The position numbers were made by a program, and so were the translations under genes. 64,000 nucleotides of DNA, taken from assembly GCF_041956535.1 (NCBI RefSeq), contig NW_027192203.1, forward strand, positions 248,001 to 312,000, read 5' to 3'. The notes beneath the pieces are model-generated. The model saw only the letters and a list, made by a program, of their open reading frames with translations. It was not told where the DNA came from and searched no databases. Each line of letters starts with the position of its first letter. The stretch's first letter is position 1. The stretch comes from Calcarisporiella thermophila CBS 279.70 (lineage: Eukaryota > Calcarisporiellomycota). Below are positions 34,105 through 46,465 of this stretch, piece after piece.

Positions 34105-37100
34105 TCATCGACTGAGGGCTATCTTGCGCAATCTGGTGGCCTCCTCTTGACTCAGCTGCAGCATCGTGGTCATCACGGGCATGAGCGCCTCGCGATCTGG
34201 CGCCTCCAGGAATTTAAGCAATACATTCTTTATATAGATGTTCTCCATGCCAGGGTTTTGCTGCCGTTTCATGAGCGCGTCGACGCGGCGTATTTCGCTC
34301 TTAAGCACACCGACCTGCTCGGTTAGACGCTGGACCTGGGCGTCGCTGTCGCCGAGAAGCTCTGTCATGTGTTGAATTTGAGTCTGATATTCTCTCTCTT
34401 TACTTGGGGTCAGCTCATCTCCACTGGCATTTTTCTGCACGGGGACGGCTCCAGATTTTGAAGCTGGATGGGTAGGGGCGGACTCGTACGAGAGAAGCTC
34501 TGAAAGGGAAGCTATAGAAACGAGAAAAAAAAGCATCTATAAATTGAATTGCCAGGAAATGCGAGGGAGGGGGGAGGGATAACTCACAGTAAAGGTCACC
34601 CGCTGCTGAAGATGAGGATCTGGACGAAATGGGGGGAGTGGTAGTGGAATTGGCCGGAGTACTTTTTCCAACTGACTTGTTTAAGTCGTTTTCAACCGTC
34701 GCAGGCGGAAGGTCGCTTGTGCTTGTACTTGCAGAGGAAGGTATTCTACCAGAAAAGATCCCACCCAACGACTTGGCCGGATCGGATGCATTGTGTCTTT
34801 GCTGTGCTTTCAGCTCCCTTCGGAGTCCCTCGATTTCCTCGTCTCGCTTAGTAATGAGGGAGCGCGCAGTCGAAAGCTCCTCGCCGAGGCGCTGGTAAGA
34901 AAAAAAGAGAGGGCAGGAGCGAGAGGGGAGGAGAAGATCAATGGGAATCCGGACATTATCAATTAGTGGCTAATCGGATGGATTACCTCTGATATTTGCT
35001 GTAGCTCTTCTATTTGTTCGCTTTTCTTGGATAGGCTCTGGTTCACATTTTGAGCCGAGCGCTCCACCTCCAACCGCAGAGAATGGATGGTTTGCGCGTG
35101 ACGCTTCTCCATTTCTTCCACCGCTAATATGAAAAAAAAAATGGAATTAAAACAAGGATCTTTTCTCTCCTCCCTCCCCCCCTCTGGCCAACAAATCGTT
35201 ACCATCCTGGTATTCCGCTTGGTCTCTTCTGATTTGGTCTTCAAGCTTTTCCACTTGTGCCTGTAGATCCAAGTGCTGGCGCTTGAATTGCAACAATGCC
35301 TCAAGTTCTTGCTCCATACCTGAAGCATGTGCAAGCGCTTCCTGCAAATCTCTTTCTGCAGTGGCTAATCTATGCTGGAGCCCGGTTATTTCGCTGTTTT
35401 TCTCACTAATTCCACATTTTTGAGGTTGAGTTAGTATCTGGACAGATGGGATAGAAAATGAGGCCAATGCAAGGATTCTTACAGCCTCTCCATTTCCAAG
35501 CTTCTCAATTGCTCCTCTAGTTGGGCAAGCCTAGAATCGCCCGGATGTTGGGTTGGCGCCTGTTGATTGAGCAATGCGTGGGCGCGTTTTTTATACTGCT
35601 GGTATTCTAGTTTAATCTGATTTTGCTGATCTATTGCCTCTTTTAATTTGGATTCCTATACATGTTGGGAGGAGTAAGCACAACAACGCTTTACGGGTTC
35701 ACGTGAGCACGCTATGAGAGCCTACCAAGCTTTCAATTCGTGATGAACTCTTGGACGATTGTGTCTGCAACTCGAATTCTAATTCCTTGTTCATTGCTAC
35801 TCAACAGTGGTATGATTGAGTACCCGGCTTTAAAGGGCATATCCGGAAATAAAAAGGGCGAAGCAAAAAAAAAAAATACCTTTACTCTCATCCAGAGCAT
35901 TCCGCATTTCATCTAGCTCATTCCTCAGCGTGTTTACCTCTGTCATCAGACGTTCTATATCCTGATCTTTTTCTACAATAGTCTGGCGCATTTCCCCTAG
36001 GTTTTTGTTAGCGGCCGAGAAAACTCCTTTCATCTTCTTAATCTTCTCCTCGTGCTCAGTCTTGAGCTTTTCAATTTCGGCTAGTACACAAAAGATTTGA
36101 ACATGAACTGTCTAGCACAATACAAATACGAATCTTCGGCATACCATTACGCTTGTCGAGAGCTTCTTGGAGATCGGATATCTCGATTGATTCGGTACTC
36201 GACTTGACACCAGGAACTGGTGAACCGATCCCGCTTTGATTCTAAAATGTCATCGGGGTCAACAACAGATTATAACTCGGTTGAGAGGATCAAACCGATC
36301 ACCTTTAGCCTCGATCTCAAGCGTTCAACTTCACGCTCTAGTCTAGCAATCTGTTTATCCGCTTGTTCAAGCTCACTGCCTCCGGGCCTTTCGCTCTGAT
36401 CTTGACCGGTCACTTCCGGTTTCTCGTTCGGTTCCTTGTTGGGCATTGTTACGGATTTCTCGAGGTCGCCCTCCCCATTCTCTCCGGTCTGTGACATCAG
36501 CGAGAGAATTTGGCTCCGGTACTGTTCATTTTCAGTGGCAAGTTGGTCGGCTCGAGAACGCCAATGTTCCAACTCCTCCCAAATTTCGTCTCTATTTCTG
36601 GTGCCGCTGGGCTGCGACTGGGCCTTGGAGGCTGCAACGGTCGACTCGAGAGATGCGATGATACCATTTAATCTTTCGATCTCTCGAGCATTCTTCTCGT
36701 TTGCCTGCTCTCGCTCCTCCAGGATCCCTCGATTGGCCTCCTCCATCCCTTCAGCTGATATACTGCCCAGCGCCTCCAACTCTTCCTCTAAAGACCTTGG
36801 ATTCGCGGCTTCCTCATCCGTTTCGCCTGACTCCGCTGATATCACTTCTCTCAGTGAAAGGCACCGAGCAAGGGCCTCTCGTAATTCCTCCTCCAATTCA
36901 GGTGGGCCTTTTCCTTCATCCTCCTCTTCCGGAGGAAAGCATTTCTTTTGCACTTTTTCCATAACGTCGAGAGATTCCACCAGTCCTTTTTTCATATCAG
37001 CGTAGGAGGAGCGAAGTCGACTGATTTCAGCAAATACCACCGCGTATTTCTGCGTGATACTTTTCACCTGCTCTCGGCAAATATCCAAGTCTTTTGTGGT

Positions 37101-37624
37101 TTGCTCAAAGCGCGCGGCGAGTTCTAATCCGCGATAAAATTAGCTTTGATAGCTTTGTGCCATGATGCCAGATTTCTGCCTACCATTATATTCTCGCATA
37201 GTTCTTGGCCGAGGACGAGCTGAAGTGGCTTGCGAGCTGATTCCGCGCAGAAGATTCGAGTTCAAGGTAATTAGTATGAAGCCCTAAGTAAGATGTAATT
37301 TGTAAAGATATACCTCGTTGGTGAATTTGTTACATTGGCACGCTAAAGGGGCAATGAAAAGAGAGAAAATAAATTAGATTCCAGTTTAATATAACCCATA
37401 CGATGGCGTGTCTAAGTGAACACCGTAGTGAGTGTGCTGAAAACGTCATGTCAACTTACCGCGCGAGGATTCAGTGATGATGCTGATTTGCACACATCGG
37501 AGGCGATTGCTTCGCGTGGACTACCGCCAATCGTGCCAGCACCACCCGCTCCCTGTCGACGAACAGCAGCCGCAGAAAGCTCACGTTCAACTTCAGATAC
37601 TTTTTTTAATATTGAGTTGAACAT
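34105..37624 (-). CDS. GRIP-domain golgin (coiled-coil Golgi tether)
   Basis: Twelve exons on the minus strand: 37624-37460, 37342-37314 (29 nt), 37236-37184, 37123-36303, 36241-36145, 36080-35880, 35796-35726, 35655-35483, 35405-35203, 35123-34987, 34891-34588, 34511-34105; 886 residues. Almost all of it is predicted coiled coil (heptad-rich Glu/Leu/Gln/Lys sequence). The C-terminus has a GRIP domain: NIYIKNVLLKFLEA...LMPVMTTMLQLSQEE, including the Tyr that contacts Arl1. Golgins of this type (Imh1, GCC1/2, golgin-97 relatives) are recruited to the trans-Golgi by Arl1-GTP and capture vesicles. A Ser/Pro-rich linker precedes the GRIP domain. Exon 11 was ended at the strong GTGAGT donor at 34587; a donor 18 nt earlier would also keep frame. 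Confidence 0.88.
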
Positions 37625-38000
37625 CGTTCTCTGGGAGATTACGCTCAAGAATCAATGCCCCCTTTCTGGACCTCGTCCTTGGAGGCTCAAATTATCCGTG
37701 GCTTAATCCTCCGCAATAGAAGTGGCAATTTCATTTTGACTATGGGCCAGCTCTGGTCAGGCAGAGCTCAGCCCTATTCCATGTCTAAAGAGCGATGTAG
37801 CCCACTGAAGAGGGTGCCTTTTCATGGATAGTTTAGAATAAGCCTTGATGAACAGTACTGAAATATCTCGGAGAAAATTCTATCATCAATATACACGGTG
37901 ATCATAAAAACAAAAATTACAGATTGGAGTTACAAGCATATACAGAACGGGAGGTATCCTGCTAAAACGTTTGGTTTGATGGCAATGAAAAGGAAGGGAG
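37625..38000. other. Intergenic region, golgin promoter / GID8 3' end
   Basis: About 375 bp. Head of the golgin gene and tail of GID8, both on the minus strand. No ORF supported. Confidence 0.5.
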
Positions 38001-38856
38001 TCAGGGAAAATTCGGATCCGAGGAGAGCCTTCCAGCTGCAATATCGCACAGCTTGGGATACACCACTCTGCGCCTATCCAACTGTGCCTCGCACCAAAGC
38101 AGCATCTTTATAATGGCTGAAAGTCGCGGATTATGGTCCAGCCCCTGGGTGGTAAGGATAGCGGAGTTGAGTTCGCTTGCGGTGCGTTGACGCTGGGCAA
38201 GATCAAGAAGCTCTGCCACAGGCGCCGAAGAACCCTCGTCAAAGATCAAGAGGGACATGGTTTGCCCTAGCTGCTCCAGCAACCGTGGCTATCATGATGC
38301 CACGGGACGTTAAACAATGGGCGGTCTTGGGTAGCAATCAGACACTTACGTTAGCTTCTACAAGGGGAGCCAGTTCTTGTTGCGCAAATGCAAGTGCCTC
38401 GCTGATCTGGCTCTTGCGGATTTTTTCGATGAAGATTTGTTGCTTGAGCAGGAAGAGCAGGTCCGTGTTGGAGCCAAGTATCTGAGGAAAAGGGGCGTTA
38501 GCCCATTGTATCCATTTTGAAAAAGCACTACAGTAGGAACCTCGGGCTTTATGACATTTGTCTTTTCAATGGCCTCCTCTATCTCTCCTAAATGGATCGC
38601 GGCACGGATCGCCATCCGCTCGCGGACCGAATGCAGGTCCATACAAGGCTGCAGGCCACACTCCTCGGCAAATCTCTCAGCTGCATCACCATAGCCCTCT
38701 ACGAGTAGGTAATTCATGACGAGGGAATCCAAGTCTCTGTCATAGTTGATGTAGGGGTGAGAAGCTGGGGATGGAGATCCGGAAACAGAATGTGACTTAC
38801 GATCGGCTCAGCTCCATCTTTCGCATTCTCTTCTGCCAATCTTCCGAGGATATCAT
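38001..38856 (-). CDS. GID8: GID/CTLH ubiquitin ligase subunit 8 (Gid8/TWA1)
   Basis: Four exons on the minus strand: 38856-38801, 38736-38541, 38481-38350, 38288-38001; 223 residues, near the family length of about 228. It contains LisH (LDSLVMNYLLVEGYGDAAERF), CTLH (SVRERMAIRAAIHLGEIEEAI...) and CRA (LLEQLGQTMSLLIFDE...) domains in the usual order. Gid8 is a scaffold of the GID/CTLH E3 ligase that degrades gluconeogenic enzymes in yeast. The start MISSEDWQKRM matches the usual short N-terminus. An upstream exon (about 39141-38947) joins in frame across an intron and could extend the protein or be leader; see findings. Confidence 0.92.
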
Positions 38857-40045
38857 GTTAGGATGGGGCAATCGCTTCTACGGGAGAAAGGCAGGGGGCA
38901 ATAGAGTTGACAGCAAACGCGTGTGCATAAGAAGAGCTGCGCTTACCATTGAGTGGGATCTTAATCCGTGGCAAGAGTGCGGAGCCCGGTCACGGATGGC
39001 TCCATAGAGATTTGGCCTTCCCTGTGATCCAGGTGTGACCGCTGCTACACAGAACAATATTTCCGCCCGATTTGGCAAGGCCATGACCCGAATGGCCCCC
39101 ATTTCGAGAAACAGAGGGCCAGCATTAGGTTCTCCGTGCACCGCATTGCGAGAAACTGAGCCACCCGCGCTGCGTCCTGATTGTCGGCCGAGAGCTGAAT
39201 GTAGCCTTGTGGCTCCGAATATACAGTGTGCGACTTAGTAAGTGCGCCGCCGCACAATGCTTATTACAAAGAGACATTGGGGCGCACGGATGATCGCGGC
39301 CGCGGTTGGGGGTGCAGGTGGAGGGCGGCTGAAATGGCCGTGGCTCGCACAGGCAAGTCGAGCCGAAGGGCTCGGGTGAGCAAGGGTGGGGGAGGGAGAG
39401 GGGTGGTGCGTGTGAAAAAAGTTAAGCGTAACTTTTGGCTTCAGGATTGGCTGGCGCGAGCTTAATCTCTGGGTTTATTTTTTTCTGGGCCCAACGGCAC
39501 GGCGGTCAGGCCACAAGGCGAGGATGCGCTGCAGAGCCCCTTGCGCTCAGTTCGGCAGAAGGCTGGGCAGGGCGCGAGGCCACCAACGGGAGGCGTGCGG
39601 GAGAAGGGTCTGGCCGGTGGTGCTGTTGAGGGTGAGCACCCTCTGTTCCATTGGAAAACTTTTTTTTAGCAGGTTGGGGCTCCGACCTCGTCCTCTTGCT
39701 GAATTCCCTTGGAGTGTGACAATCGCCGAATTTGCAGTGTATATTGTATGTAGATACCTTTACAAACACCCTCGTAATCAAACAGCTCAGGATCCGGATT
39801 CTCCTCCCCCCCCCTCCTAGATCCCTATTCAAACTCCTATGCCTGCTTGCTAATCCATTGACAGCCGTGGCATTGATTTACCCTTCCCCCTCCCCCCTAT
39901 TTTCGTTACCCCTCCCCCATATCTCTAGATCCACTATTCTCTTTGTTTTTCGGGGAATCGTCGACGTTCTGGGCGCATTGGGCCAGCTGTTTGTTAAGCG
40001 ATAGAGCGCGATTTCCCGAGAAAAGCATCATACCACCTCCCCGCA
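38857..40045. promoter_or_regulatory. GC-rich divergent region, GID8 / Zn2Cys6 regulator
   Basis: About 1.2 kb between divergent genes. The GID8 side holds a probable leader intron (GTAAGC donor at about 38946, acceptor CCCGTAG before 38876). The other side holds long C-rich and CT-rich tracts before the regulator ATG. Several frames are open because of GC content; none is supported as a separate gene. Confidence 0.5.
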
Positions 40046-43000
40046 ATGTCCGATACTCAGAGTAGCGATAACAAGTCGAGTCGTCCCCATCCTAGCATAG
40101 CATGTAAGTTTTATTTTTGTTTAGCATGGTGCTCCGAAAGTTAATCCCTCCCCTCCTCTCCCCACTCCCCCCCCCCCCCTCCAAGGCTTACGATGCCATC
40201 AAAAGAAGGTATTTTCCGCTCTGGTATCTGCCTGGTCTGCAACGGCACTGTATCTAACCACCTCTCTCCATTTGTTTATTTATGCGACCGCATATATTAG
40301 GCTAGATGTGATTTCGTATGTTCTCACTTTCTTTACTATTTACCTCGCGAGCTTTCGACTCACATGTCTACTCCCTTCTAGCTCAAACCCGCCTGTTCGA
40401 GATGTTCTCTAGTGGGTGTCCCATGTGCTTATCCCCCCCTCTCGAGCCAGCCGGAGGATCCCCCGCTGGAAATTCTCGGGACGCATGTCGAGCAAATCAA
40501 AGAACGGATTGAAAAAATGCAGTCCGATCTTCGGGCTATAGGGCAGCTGGGACGCCCCCGCCCCACGTCCAACTCCGTTCTGCAACAGTCTGTGGTCAAC
40601 GATCTCTCACGGCCTCTCTATGATTCCGCTGTAATACCGTCGCGGCGACTGCCCGGATCGGATATCAATTGGAAACTCTCGTTGTCCCCCAGCGGCATAC
40701 GAATCGACACGAATATCGCCTCGGTCAACGATCTGTACAAGCTGCTCCTGCAGGGACTTAACCAGCTGAGTATCCAGCGGGAAAATCAGTTTTTTGACGT
40801 TTTACAGGACTCTTTCCCCCCCACTCAATCCCCCTCGGTCGCTTCAGCCTCCACCCCCTCCGCCGCCTCCCCCAGAGGCGCCTTTGGCCTGTTCAATCAG
40901 GGCCAGCAGAGATTATGGGGCCACACCGCTATTCCCGAGAACGTCCAGACAATGGTCGAGTTGCCGCAGGAGACCCTGAACAAATTTGTGGAAACCTACC
41001 TCGAGTGTTTCAATCACCACCAGCTGGTCAATAAGCCTGGCTTTCTCGAGAAATACCGCAGGCAAGAGGTCGATGAGCTGCTCATCAACTCGATCTATGC
41101 CTGGTCTGCGAAGCACTGTGCGCTCTTCCACTACCACGACGACTCGCTCGACCCCCACCTGATCGGCGAGCTGTACTTTAGCCGGGCTCGGCAACTGCTC
41201 AAGAAGCGCTTCGACGCCTCCGACCAAAACACCATCCTCGCCCTTGTCAATCTGCATCTCTACCAGGCGTTTGAGCCCAACCTCATCCAGGCGCGTCTCT
41301 ATGCTGGCCTAGCGGCACGGATGGCCCAGGACCTAAAATTGCACAAGGCCGAGACCAGTGTGGGCCTGGACCGAGCGGACCAAGAGGCCGCTCACCGTGT
41401 GTGGTGGTCGGCTTACTTGCTGGACACCATGGTGGCGCTCGAGACAGGGCGGCCGGCCATGATCGACGATAAGGATTGCGACGTTGACGCCGTGACCCCG
41501 TTGGCGCATGAGGATGGGCTGACCAAGGAAAAGGTGGACTTTCTCCGCAACCAGATACAGCTGGTGCGCATTCGGAAGAGCATTTCAAGACAGCTTCTCT
41601 CCGATCGCACTCGACAAACCCTCCTCTCGGTGGTTTCCAAATTCGAAAAGGCCCTCAACGCGTGGTTCGATGCGCTGCCGCCCGACCTCCAAATTCCCCT
41701 TGGCACGGAGGTTAAGCCCATCGCCGGCCATGAATTCCGATGGGCCAAAGCCATTGCTCTGAACGCAAACTACCAATCGGTGTGGATTCACCTGCACTCG
41801 CTCTTTCTCCCCAAGACTAAGGAGGCTCTGACGCCCATCTCGCTCCTTTCCCTCAACATTTGCACCAACGCGGCCAACCATATCACCACGCTCTTCTCCA
41901 CCCTGGCGCGTGGAAAGGGCTGGTGCTCCATCACCCTATTTCAAAAGTCGCTCGAGCTTGCTGTGAAGATCCACCAGCAGGCTATTACCCTGAGCGACGA
42001 ATCCAGCATCCAAACTACGGCGCGAAACAACCTAGTTTTGATCCTCCAACTTCTGCGCAATTCGCCTCTCATTGGGATACGTTGGTGCGACCTCATCCTA
42101 TACGGAACCGAGGCTTTTATGGATCGGATCGGGATGAGCGAGGAATCAGCGGCGCACCACAGCACATCGGACGACGAACAGACAAAGCCGACCCGATGGA
42201 GAGAACCAGAATCACGTGCAAGCGATGGCGGCGGCGGTGATGATGTTGGTGGCGGTGGCGGTGGTGGTAGTAGTAATGGTGGTGGTGGTAGTGGTGATAT
42301 ACCGGGTGACACTAGTGCGCTTCAGCGACCATCTGGCGCGCAGCCGATGCTACCAGGCCAACCGATTTTTTCGGCTGGTCAATTGCAGTTACAATCTTTG
42401 AAGGAGAATGATATATACCAGGACATGACGCCCGAATTCTATGCTGCACGCTCCCTACAGAACGCGCTGCACCCGATGATATCCTCATTACCATACCAGC
42501 CCCTTGGCGAGTTCCGTTCGACCGATCTAAATAATATGGAGTATTTTGCGAGCTTGGACACCCAGCGACTGTCCGATGATGCGTACCTACAGTCGAGCCT
42601 AGGCGCCGTGTCAGGCGGGGTCCTTTCAGGAATCTTTGAAAGCCAGGGCAATGGGGGTGCTGCGTCCTTCTCCTCGACAACGTCGTTCCCCATTTCCACC
42701 CCCGAGCAGCTCGGCTCCTCAATGCCACGCTTTCGGCAGCATCTGCAGTCGACACGCTTTGAGCCACAGCCTCCCCCACCAACACGTCCCCTTCATCCGC
42801 AACAGCCACCGCCATTACAGTCACTACAGCCACTCCAGCAACCACAGCAGCAGCCTATACCTGTACCTAAAAGAAAAATCTCGCAACCTTCTCAACCATT
42901 GAATTACTCTTCAACCCCCATCTCTTATCTCTCCTATCCACCCGCACCCTCAAGTTCGTATGCGCCTTACCCATTGTTCACGCCTGAATCCGCCTCTCCA

Positions 43001-43216
43001 CTTTCATACTCCACCTCCTCATCCGATGCATATTTCAACCCGAGTCCCTCCGCCATGCTTGCGCAACCCGGAGGGTTCGAATCGTTCTCCGAAACCAGCG
43101 AGCTCTCAGGGATCATGGGCGGAGGGCAGCCACCCCAAGAATATCAAGCTCCAACTAACCCAGTCACTTCAGCCGCAGGCGCTAAGAAGAGGTCGAGACC
43201 GAGCAGCCAGTGGTAA
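40046..43216 (+). CDS. Zn(II)2Cys6 transcription factor with fungal_trans domain
   Basis: Four exons: 40046-40103, 40186-40208, 40301-40315 (15 nt), 40382-43216; 976 residues. The binuclear zinc cluster is assembled from all four exons: C-L-R-C-x6-C-x6-C-x2-C-x6-C (ACLRCHQKKARCDF | LKPACSRCSLVGVPC). After it come a short coiled-coil linker and a fungal_trans regulatory domain with the conserved RARQLLKKRFD...ALVNLHLYQ and AHRVWWSAYLLDTMVALETGRP. The last 300 residues are low-complexity: a Gly tract (from GGT/GGC repeats near 42230-42300), then Gln/Pro/Ser, likely activating. Class and regulated pathway cannot be named. The large exon is GC-rich. No ORF beginning inside exon 4 would include the zinc cluster. 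Confidence 0.93.
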
Positions 43217-44444
43217 ATTTTAAACAAACCTATTTATTGTATTTTATCTCTCTCTATTCCGTGTTCTCTGGGGATTTTATTTATTTGATACAAATGATTC
43301 GTGTGTATTCCAGACATTCTGTATTTTTTTTTTTCAGCGCCTTTATTTCTTTTTAAAAATGACAACACATAGCGGTTAATAGTAGAAATTTGTTTTTGAT
43401 CCTACCTGATTATTGGTTGCACGGAACATTCTAAATTGGTAGGGGAACCAAACAGCACCTCATGAGTTTGGGCACTGTGGAATCTGAAAGCTATCCAAAT
43501 TCACCCCCGCTTCCCCATATGGAAGGGGAATGTCGGTTTAGCCAAGAGCATGGTTGAGCTGGAGGGCAGAGGTTCCAGCTTTGGCTCAACAGCGCTGGAA
43601 TTCCCTGGAGAAAAGGGGCTTGTCCAATGCTAGCGTAGGACGAAGTCGCGCGGCAAACCATTTGGGGGGGGGGGGGGTAGTGGGGAGGAAGCGGGCTGAA
43701 GCAAGGAGCCAACGGCCGGGCCTTATCTTATCAGCAGGCAGGCCAAGTAGCCGGGCATAGGTGCTTATGGCAGGGAGGGCTTGCTTTATAATTTCCTCAG
43801 CGCATGCAGAAGCCCGATTTCTACGCGAACGGAGCTCGAGGGGGGTCTATTGTCATTATTTGTCCACAGATGCACTTTCCCGCATATGGGCCAATCCATT
43901 GAAATCCAGGGAGAAATTGGAGCGAGTCTTTGGAGGATTTTCTCCATTCGGGCTAAACTAGGTTTCCATGGAGCAGGCTGCCGTCCCGGCGGCCGGCGCA
44001 TTGGAGCGTGCGCAGCCGGACAAGGGGATCCAGGAACATCGGCGCCACACACGGCAAGGGTCCTCGCACGGCTGGCGGGCACGGCGGCCTGGAAAGCTTG
44101 TTTCGAGGGAGAGGGAATAAGCTATGCGGGTGAGTTGTGCAAGTGTCGCGCGTGTTTCGTTGACTTCAAACGCCATATTTAGAGTTGACCCAAACGTCAT
44201 GGGAGAGTCGGGGACTCGAATTCAAAAATTATATCTGCAACCTATTTTTTTTTTCTCACTTCACCTATTCCTCAAGTGAAAATAGCAGCAGCCTGCCTCT
44301 CGCGCCCTTCCCCCCTTTCCCACCATCTCCCCCAGCGCTTGCCTTATCCCAGCTGTTAAATCCTTCGCTGCTTTTTTGCTTAGCTCCCCCCCTCCCTATC
44401 AGCATTACCGGCCGCTGTCTTTCTCGGTGGCGAATCATTATTCT
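43217..44444. other. Intergenic region with homopolymer tracts
   Basis: About 1.2 kb, holding the 3' end of the Zn2Cys6 gene and the leader of the RRM gene. A run of G of about 13 occurs near 43664-43677 and C-rich tracts lie before 44580. Short ORFs on both strands have no domain or splice support. Confidence 0.5.
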
Positions 44445-45957
44445 ATGGAGAGCGGTATCCATCATGAAGAAGGGTAAGCATGCAATGGCGAAGGATTTTT
44501 GCTAGACCCGATCGATTATCCCCCATGTGACTCCGATTCTAATGCTTCATATATCGTTCGCCCCCCTCTCCCCCCACAGCAAACTTTTCGTCGGAGGGCT
44601 TGACTGGGCAACTACTGGAGGTAAGTCGGTTGCCACCGCTACAGAATTGCCGTTGATCGTGTCCACCGTCCCGCTCACCCTAACCCAAAATCTCATCCCC
44701 CGATTCCCTTGATTTCTACAGAAAAGCTAAGAGATTATTTCTCGCAATTCGGGGATGTGCAAGAAGCCACCGTGATGAAGGAGGCCTCGGGCATATCCAG
44801 AGGTTTTGGCTTCGTCACGTTCAACGACGAGGCAGCGGTGGATGCCGTGCTCAAGCATGGTCACAGCCATGTTCTGGACGGGAAGACCGTATTTATCTTG
44901 GATCTTTCGATGCACTAAGCTCGCCACTCAATCCATCGTATTTCTTTTTTCTCGAGCAGATTGACCCTAAACGTGCAATACCGCGAGAAGAACAGGACAA
45001 GACGGAGAAGCTATTCGTAGGTGGGATCTCGCCAGAGGTAACGGAGGATGAGTTTACGGACTTTTTCAAAAGCTACGGCAAAGTTCACGACGCGACCCTG
45101 ATGGTTGACCGCGACGGCCAACCAAGGGGCTTCGGGTTTGTGACTTTTGAGACTGAAGACGGGGCAGAGAATGTGCTCAGGCGAAAAGACTTGACGCTTC
45201 GCGGGAAACCGGTAGAGTATCCCTGGTTGATCACTTGCTTTGATGGCACTAATGCATTGCCACCCTTTAGATCGAGGTAAAGAGGGCGCTCCCAAAACAT
45301 CGAACCCAGTGGAGGCAACAGAGTTCCCCACCCGCAGCCGTCACTCGCCCCATGCTCGGAGCCGCTCGGGACATCACTCGCGGCGCCTCCCTTCCTCCTA
45401 CCTCAATCCCCGCTCCGGAATCGCCACTCTACCCGGCTCCTCCTCCTCCCTTGCCACCGCCACCCCCTCCTCCTGGAGCCTACTGGGCTAACATGGACAC
45501 CAGTATGGCTGCTTCGATACCGCAACCGCAACAGCAAGCTCAGCCACAACGGCCACGGCCACAACCACCACAGCAATTACCACAGCAGCAGCCACAAGCT
45601 TTCGTTCCACTGGTTGGCTACTACGGAGGATACGGATACGCCCAGTATACTCCGTTGCCCTATTGGCAATACTATGCCTATGATGCTATGAGTGGACGTG
45701 GCTATGTGTCGGTTAGTCCTACAGGATACACCGTGAGCAGTGAGAGCGATCTGGGCGTCAGCGAGGACTCTCAGGTTAGACAGGGTGAAGAAAATCATAG
45801 AAGAGGAAAGCATGATGCTCCGACTCCCCCAGATTTGCCGCAGAATACTCCCTCCCTTAGTCCGAGAAGCTTTTCTGAAAGCCAAGCCAGGGTAGAATTT
45901 GGAGCATTACATGCTTCACACCCTCCGCAATATCAATATGGTCGATTTTTGGGTTGA
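44445..45957 (+). CDS. RNA-binding protein with two RRM domains (Hrp1/Musashi/DAZAP1 type)
   Basis: Five exons: 44445-44473, 44580-44620, 44722-44888, 44960-45211, 45271-45957; 391 residues. RRM1 has KLFVGGLDW (RNP2) and RGFGFVTF (RNP1); RRM2 has KLFVGGISPE and RGFGFVTF, with the inter-domain linker IDPKRAIPRE and the motif IEVKRALPK after RRM2. This pairing is shared by yeast Hrp1/Nab4 (cleavage factor IB, mRNA export) and animal hnRNP A/B, Musashi and DAZAP1 proteins. The C-terminus is Pro/Gln-rich then Tyr/Gly-rich, a prion-like composition. Exact function within the group cannot be set. Confidence 0.93.
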
Positions 45958-46465
45958 CACTCTTGCTCCTTGACGTTTTCCTTTTTCTTTGTTAATATTG
46001 CCTCTTTTTTTTTTGAAATACATTTTTAATTGATTGACTTGATTTATTTTCTTACTATTTTTTTTTTGTTTTTTTAATTCTCTAAATTTTCTCTTTCTTT
46101 CTTTTTATTGTTATATATGTGATATTGCATCGTCAACTTTTTCAAAAATTCTCGTTTATCTCTTTTGCATATATTTATTCTCTACCCTCAATGATAATAA
46201 TCTATACAAAAGTTCTGAAAAAAATTGAACATTTATTCAAATTGGGAGTATATACAATCTGGAGGACTTGATTATTTTTGGGAGAAAAGGCAGAGAGGAT
46301 TGATGGAGGTGCGTTACAAGAATAGTAAAGGCGAAAAAAAAAGGTGGGAGGGGGAATCCGAAAAAAAATTCAGCTAATATACATTTTTAGACTGGATTAT
46401 TGTATAGAAATAATAGTAATAATATTGCCAAAAGAAACCTAAGAAAATGCAGAATCTAAAATGTC
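45958..46465. other. AT-rich intergenic region between convergent genes
   Basis: About 500 bp shared by the 3' ends of the RRM gene and the kinase gene, with poly-T and poly-A tracts. No ORF. GC content drops sharply from here onward. Confidence 0.5.

Noticed and set aside
40412-43216. Zn2Cys6 regulator starting at the ATG in the large exon (934 codons)
   Set aside because: That start would lose five of the six zinc ligands; the upstream exons restore a perfect cluster in frame.
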